DNA from: Pseudomonadota bacterium
GTDB lineage: Bacteria; Pseudomonadota; Gammaproteobacteria; Xanthomonadales; Xanthomonadaceae
NCBI GenBank assembly: GCA_023457475.1
Contig: JAEWLO010000249.1
Location: 1-16,798, forward strand
Length of the DNA: 16,798 bases
Direction: 5' to 3'
Below are positions 13,232-16,798 of the stretch, piece after piece (within the stretch, counting starts at the first letter, position 1; each line of letters begins with the position of its first letter). The notes beneath the pieces were generated by a model that was given only the letters and a program-made list of their open reading frames with translations, searched no databases and was not told the DNA's origin. A program made the translations under genes and the position numbers.

Positions 13232-15706
13232 TTGAGCACATTCAGGGATTTGATCGGGACCCATGAGCGTCCCCGTGCCTTCTTCGTAGCCATTGCTGCG
13301 GGAATAGGAACTGTTCTCATCGGTTGCGCGCGCTGGATGGTGGTGGGCCGGCCGCCCGGTCCGCTGGGGCTGCTGCTGGATGCCGTGTTTGCCGCGGCCT
13401 TCCTGATGCTGGTACGTGCGGCCGGTGCTGACCGCAGGCGGCTGCTCATGGCACTCGCACTCTGGCTTCTTCTGTTCCAGGGGGCGCATGTACTGAAGCT
13501 GCTGGCGCTCGGCTCCCCCGTGTTTTTCAGCGACATCTCCACGCTGGGCGTGCTGGCCACGGTGCTTCCCCCCTGGCAGGTTGGAACCGCCTGCCTCGTC
13601 CTGGTGGCACTGGCAGGTGCGGTGCTGTACAGCGTGAGGCCCGCCCGGCTGAAGCGGTTGCCGTGGTCACTGGCCGCGCTGTTGTTCCCCGTGGCGCTCT
13701 ACTACGGCGCGCCCTGGGAGGCCCGCCTTGTTGGTGCGCTGCTCAAGGAAAACGCAAACGACTATGTCACGCACCTTCAGCGACGTGGCGGCATGCAGTT
13801 CCTGCTCGATCAGCGCGCCCGCAAGCACGAGCTGGCGCTGAAGGGACGCAACATGCTCGATGGCATGAAGCTGGACGCGCGACCGCAGCTGGCTGCACGA
13901 CGCAACGTGCATCTGGTTCTGCTCGAGACTTTCTGGGATCCGAAGGCGCTCAAGGCCTACCAGTTCAGTCGCGACCCCTTCGATCCCCGGTTCCGCAGCC
14001 TGCTTGAACAGGGCGGCAATTCCGCGGTGATGACACCACACTTCGGACACCTGACCGCCAATGCCGAGTTCGAGGCCCTCTGTGGCCTGCCCGCGACCGA
14101 GGATGCGGTTTTCCAGAACCGTCTCAAGGATGTGCTGCCATGCCTGCCGCGCATCCTGCGTGAGCTGGGTTACCAGACGCTTGCCTCGCACACCAATCGC
14201 CGGGACTCCTGGGGCCGCGATACTGCGTACAGGTACATGGGGTTTGCCGACTTCAATGCCTACGAGGCTTTCGTCCGCGACGATCTGGACGGCGTGTTCC
14301 TCAATGACGCCAGCTTCTACCGCCAGAACCGTACGGTCGTCTCGCGCTTTGATCGCAGCACGCCGTACTTCAACTACCTGGTGACCATCAGCTCGCATTA
14401 TCCCTATCAGCTCAACGGCGATCGGCGTCCACCGCTGGTCAACGTGAGTCCCCAGAATGCACAGGTGCAGGACTACGCCAACGTGTTGGCATACTCCAGC
14501 AAGGCGTTCATGGACTGGGTCGAGGCTGTACGCAAGGATGATCCCGACGCATTGATCGTGGCGTTCGGAGACCACGCGCCCGCATTGCCCCCGGACCAGC
14601 GGCCTTACGCGGAATCGGGCATCAACACCAGCAGCCGCCCCTTCGACGGTGCCGACACCCTGGTGGCGATGTCGCGCACGCCGCTGGTCTTCATCGACGG
14701 TCGCAAGGGTGCGGTCGACGTAGGGACCATGCCGCTGGAATTCCTGCCGGTTGCCATCGCCCGTGCGCTGGGCGTGCAGCCGGCCCGGTTGCCGTATCTC
14801 ACCGATGACATGGTCGGCCGGCGTGCGCAGGACAGTACCCGATTCCTGGGGAACGTACTTACCCGCGATCACGGCCAATGGCAGCTCTGCGAGGATCATC
14901 CCGGTGAGGCCTCCGCGTGTGGCGAAGCCGTGGAGTTGTACAACCGCAAGCGCGCGCTCCGCAATGCGCTGCTGACCGACTCGCGAGCCATGTTCACCGC
15001 GTTGGGCGGCGGTTGGATGAACCAGCCCACGCAGATGCAGTTTGGCAGCGGGGAATGCCTGCTGGAGGTCGCCGACTGGGGGCCGAAGACCGCCGAGGCC
15101 GGCGTGCCGTTCAACAAGCAGGTGGAAAGCGGCCTGAGCGCGACATGGATGAAGGTCGACCGGATTCAGGGCAGCCCGCAGTTGCGCATCGGAGCGGTGA
15201 CCACGCCGGTGGTCGGGTCGGGCATCATTCTGGCCGGCCTTTGGCCCAATCCGAGCGTCATCAACCCGGCTGGCGAGCACGCCGTGCAGATTGTGTGCGG
15301 CAACAAAGTCGTCGGCGAGCTGGGGAAGATGCATGTCACTGGGGGAGCCGCGCTGCCGGCGTCCCCACCGGTCGCGCTGCGCGGCCCGCTGGCGGTGCAG
15401 CTGGAAGGTGCGGGCATGGGCACGGTCCAGGCCAACGCCCTCAGTGGCAGCTGTGTCGATGGCACGATGCGGGAGGCCGTGGTGAACGTTACCTGGTCCC
15501 GCAGCTCGCCTACGGGCGACGTGCGGGTGTTCGTCCAGCAGGGCGAAGGGGAACGACAGCTCTGGAGCGAGAGCGCGTCCAAGGGCGAGTCTTCAACCGG
15601 GCCGTGGGCCAGCGAAGGCATGACGCTGTGGTTCGAAGACCCCAGCGGGGCACCGCTGGGTCGGGCGGTGCTGACAGCCCCTACCTGCGCGGTTGGGAGT
15701 CGCTAG
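13232..15706 (+). CDS. LtaS-type membrane sulfatase/phosphoglycerol transferase with long C-terminal extension
   Basis: An 824-residue protein. Residues 15-160 contain about five membrane segments, followed by a periplasmic alkaline-phosphatase-superfamily domain (~224-560) of the LTA synthase family. Expected metal and catalytic residues are visible: LLETFWDP (230-237, Glu232), GHLTANAEFEALCG (272-285, nucleophile-type Thr275), ISSHYPY (386-392, His389) and FGDHAPAL (445-452, Asp447/His448). Such enzymes move phosphoglycerol or phosphoethanolamine from a phospholipid to a glycan or lipid. LtaS proteins are usually ~640 residues; here ~250 extra residues with several cysteines and beta-like pattern follow, family unrecognised. 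TTG 13232 is the only start before an in-frame stop at 13214; its Shine-Dalgarno is poor. It may decorate the O-polysaccharide or osmoregulated glucans, which is inference. Confidence 0.8.
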   Translation: MSTFRDLIGTHERPRAFFVAIAAGIGTVLIGCARWMVVGRPPGPLGLLLDAVFAAAFLMLVRAAGADRRRLLMALALWLLLFQGAHVLKLLALGSPVFFSDISTLGVLATVLPPWQVGTACLVLVALAGAVLYSVRPARLKRLPWSLAALLFPVALYYGAPWEARLVGALLKENANDYVTHLQRRGGMQFLLDQRARKHELALKGRNMLDGMKLDARPQLAARRNVHLVLLETFWDPKALKAYQFSRDPFDPRFRSLLEQGGNSAVMTPHFGHLTANAEFEALCGLPATEDAVFQNRLKDVLPCLPRILRELGYQTLASHTNRRDSWGRDTAYRYMGFADFNAYEAFVRDDLDGVFLNDASFYRQNRTVVSRFDRSTPYFNYLVTISSHYPYQLNGDRRPPLVNVSPQNAQVQDYANVLAYSSKAFMDWVEAVRKDDPDALIVAFGDHAPALPPDQRPYAESGINTSSRPFDGADTLVAMSRTPLVFIDGRKGAVDVGTMPLEFLPVAIARALGVQPARLPYLTDDMVGRRAQDSTRFLGNVLTRDHGQWQLCEDHPGEASACGEAVELYNRKRALRNALLTDSRAMFTALGGGWMNQPTQMQFGSGECLLEVADWGPKTAEAGVPFNKQVESGLSATWMKVDRIQGSPQLRIGAVTTPVVGSGIILAGLWPNPSVINPAGEHAVQIVCGNKVVGELGKMHVTGGAALPASPPVALRGPLAVQLEGAGMGTVQANALSGSCVDGTMREAVVNVTWSRSSPTGDVRVFVQQGEGERQLWSESASKGESSTGPWASEGMTLWFEDPSGAPLGRAVLTAPTCAVGSR

Positions 15707-15776
15707 GGGGCATCCGCTGCGTCTTGACACATGAACCTTGTACTCTGGTCCGACCGGAGCCTACCTGGGTCACCTG

Positions 15777-16271
15777 ATGCGCAGCGTTCGAACACGGGCA
15801 ACCGCCGTTGCCCGTCCCTTGTTTCCGCAGGTCCTTCACTGGCTGGCAGCGGTGCTGATCCTCGCATGCGCGGGCTGCTCCCGGGAGCCGGTGACCACGC
15901 CCCTGCCTTCGGACATCGATCCTCTGGAACTGCACCAGCGACTCCAGCAGCCGGGACATGCCACCGGTCTCGCCGGCGCGGACCTGTCGGTCGTTCCGGG
16001 CCATGTGGGGGACTGCAGCGGGTGGGAATTGAGCGCTGCGACCGTTCGCTGGAAGGTCGACCCGACCCAACTCGACGTCGCCAAGCTCCAACTGCAGGTA
16101 TCCAGCCGTACCGAGCCGGCCCGCAAGCCGTTTGCCGGGGGCTTGGCCGTCGGTGAGGTCACCGCCGGGAAGTGGGTGCGCGCGGGTGTGACGTTCCACC
16201 TCGTGGATCTGGTCACAGGACGCGACCTGGCGTCCTACACGGTGGAGGCTCTGCCATGTGCGCGGATGTGA
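15777..16271 (+). CDS. Small predicted lipoprotein, unknown function
   Basis: A 164-residue protein with an Arg-rich N-terminus, hydrophobic segment HWLAAVLILACAGCSREP (21-38) and cysteines at 31 and 34, consistent with a lipoprotein signal peptide (Cys34 most likely, although the lipobox is imperfect). The mature part is mostly beta-like, with VRWKVDPTQLDVAKLQLQVS (89-108), two cysteines (78 and 161) that could form a disulfide, and no known domain I recognise. ATG 15777 places the signal correctly; an in-frame TTG at 15738 would add 13 residues ahead of it. It lies 70 bases after the sulfatase and overlaps the next gene by 16 bases, so the two are probably coupled. A role in envelope or LPS biogenesis is only suggested by position. 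Confidence 0.65.
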   Translation: MRSVRTRATAVARPLFPQVLHWLAAVLILACAGCSREPVTTPLPSDIDPLELHQRLQQPGHATGLAGADLSVVPGHVGDCSGWELSAATVRWKVDPTQLDVAKLQLQVSSRTEPARKPFAGGLAVGEVTAGKWVRAGVTFHLVDLVTGRDLASYTVEALPCARM

Positions 16272-16798
16272 CCGGCTCGGCGGAGGGAACCCGTAGCACG
16301 CCGCCGACGGAGCCGCGTCCACGGGACGAGCGTTGGCTCACCCGCGTCCTCCTGCTCCTTGTCCTGCTGGTCCCGGTGGGCATGACAGCCTGGGGCGTGA
16401 GCGCCACCCAGCTGATGTCCGACGTCAAACTGACGCACTGGCAGATGCTCGCAACGCTGCTGGCCGGATGCGTGCTGACGCAGGTTGGCGTCTGGCTGCT
16501 CCTGCGCCGGCACATTGGACGGCGTGCGCTCGCGCTCGGGGCCGGTCTGTATTGGACGGTGCAGCTGGTCTACTACGCCGGCCCAGGCGAAGTGCTGACG
16601 TCCCTGCTGCTGATGGCGGCAGCCCTTGCGGTCGGTTCGCTGCTGCTGCCACGGGACGCGTATGGTGTGCTCGACCGCCTGCTGGTGGGCATCGCGGTGA
16701 CCGTGTCTGTCGTGGCCTGGCTGTTGCCGCTTCCGCTGCACGGACCGCGAACCTACATGGTGGTGTTCGGAGGGATCGTGCTGTGGCGCGGGGGCGCG
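16256..16798 (+). CDS. Integral membrane protein, unknown function, truncated by the window end
   Basis: An open frame of 181 codons that runs off the window without a stop. GGAGG at 16244-16248 sits 7 bases before ATG 16256, a strong start. After a ~30-residue hydrophilic N-terminus come hydrophobic segments at about 31-48 (RVLLLLVLLVPVGMTAWGV), 62-79, 90-102, 108-123 and 133-147, so at least five membrane passes. A large O-antigen-locus membrane enzyme such as a GT-C glycosyltransferase, polymerase or acyltransferase is possible, but no signature loop is visible in this part. The start overlaps the lipoprotein stop by 16 bases. The full length and family need the following sequence. Confidence 0.7.
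   Translation, partial: MCADVTGSAEGTRSTPPTEPRPRDERWLTRVLLLLVLLVPVGMTAWGVSATQLMSDVKLTHWQMLATLLAGCVLTQVGVWLLLRRHIGRRALALGAGLYWTVQLVYYAGPGEVLTSLLLMAAALAVGSLLLPRDAYGVLDRLLVGIAVTVSVVAWLLPLPLHGPRTYMVVFGGIVLWRGGA

Noticed and set aside
15724..15729. Perfect TTGACA as -35 of a lipoprotein promoter
   Set aside because: No acceptable -10 hexamer occurs 16-18 bases downstream (sequence around 15746-15751 is TGGTCC-like), so I do not list it as a promoter.
1..16798. CRISPR arrays, insertion sequences, tRNA or rRNA genes
   Set aside because: No regularly spaced repeats, transposase-like frames, terminal inverted repeats or tRNA/rRNA signatures were seen on either strand.

Overview
This window is about 16.8 kb of GC-rich DNA in which every gene I can support runs on the + strand. 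It most likely comes from a xanthomonad (Xanthomonas/Stenotrophomonas/Pseudoxanthomonas group). The reason is gene order: a cystathionine beta-synthase gene, then metB, then the Wzm/Wzt polysaccharide ABC transporter. This is the metB edge of the strain-variable LPS O-antigen locus that xanthomonads carry between metB and etfA. Genus and species cannot be fixed from the sequence alone.

Layout. (1) 1-350: no protein gene, but a candidate small RNA or structured leader with a sigma70-like promoter (109-137), two hairpins and an intrinsic terminator (294-330). (2) 358-588: a small YdcH/DUF465 protein. (3) 798-3493: cbs and metB, a PLP-dependent transsulfuration pair. Between them lies a leader (2229-2286) that can form two mutually exclusive hairpins. 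(4) 3496-13108: a tightly packed surface-polysaccharide operon. It holds wzm and wzt (ABC exporter with a carbohydrate-binding C-terminus), an ~1150-residue protein combining a methyltransferase, a coiled coil and two glycosyltransferase domains, a four-gene cassette hddA-gmhA-hddC-gmhB, and a second methyltransferase with a zinc-ribbon-like N-terminus. (5) 13108-13142: terminator. (6) 13188-15706: an extended -10 promoter and a TTG-started LtaS-type membrane sulfatase/phosphoglycerol transferase with a long C-terminal extension. (7) 15777-16798: a small lipoprotein overlapping a membrane protein that is cut by the window end.

How the genes fit together. The cassette contains all four activities needed to turn sedoheptulose 7-phosphate into GDP-D-glycero-alpha-D-manno-heptose. 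The large fused protein could use such a nucleotide sugar and also methylate the growing chain end. The C-terminal domain of Wzt would recognise the finished end, and Wzm/Wzt would export the glycan. My central inference is an ABC-transporter-dependent, methyl-terminated O-polysaccharide that probably contains D,D-heptose. The polymerising and ligating genes expected for a complete locus are not all present, so the cluster must continue beyond the window or elsewhere.
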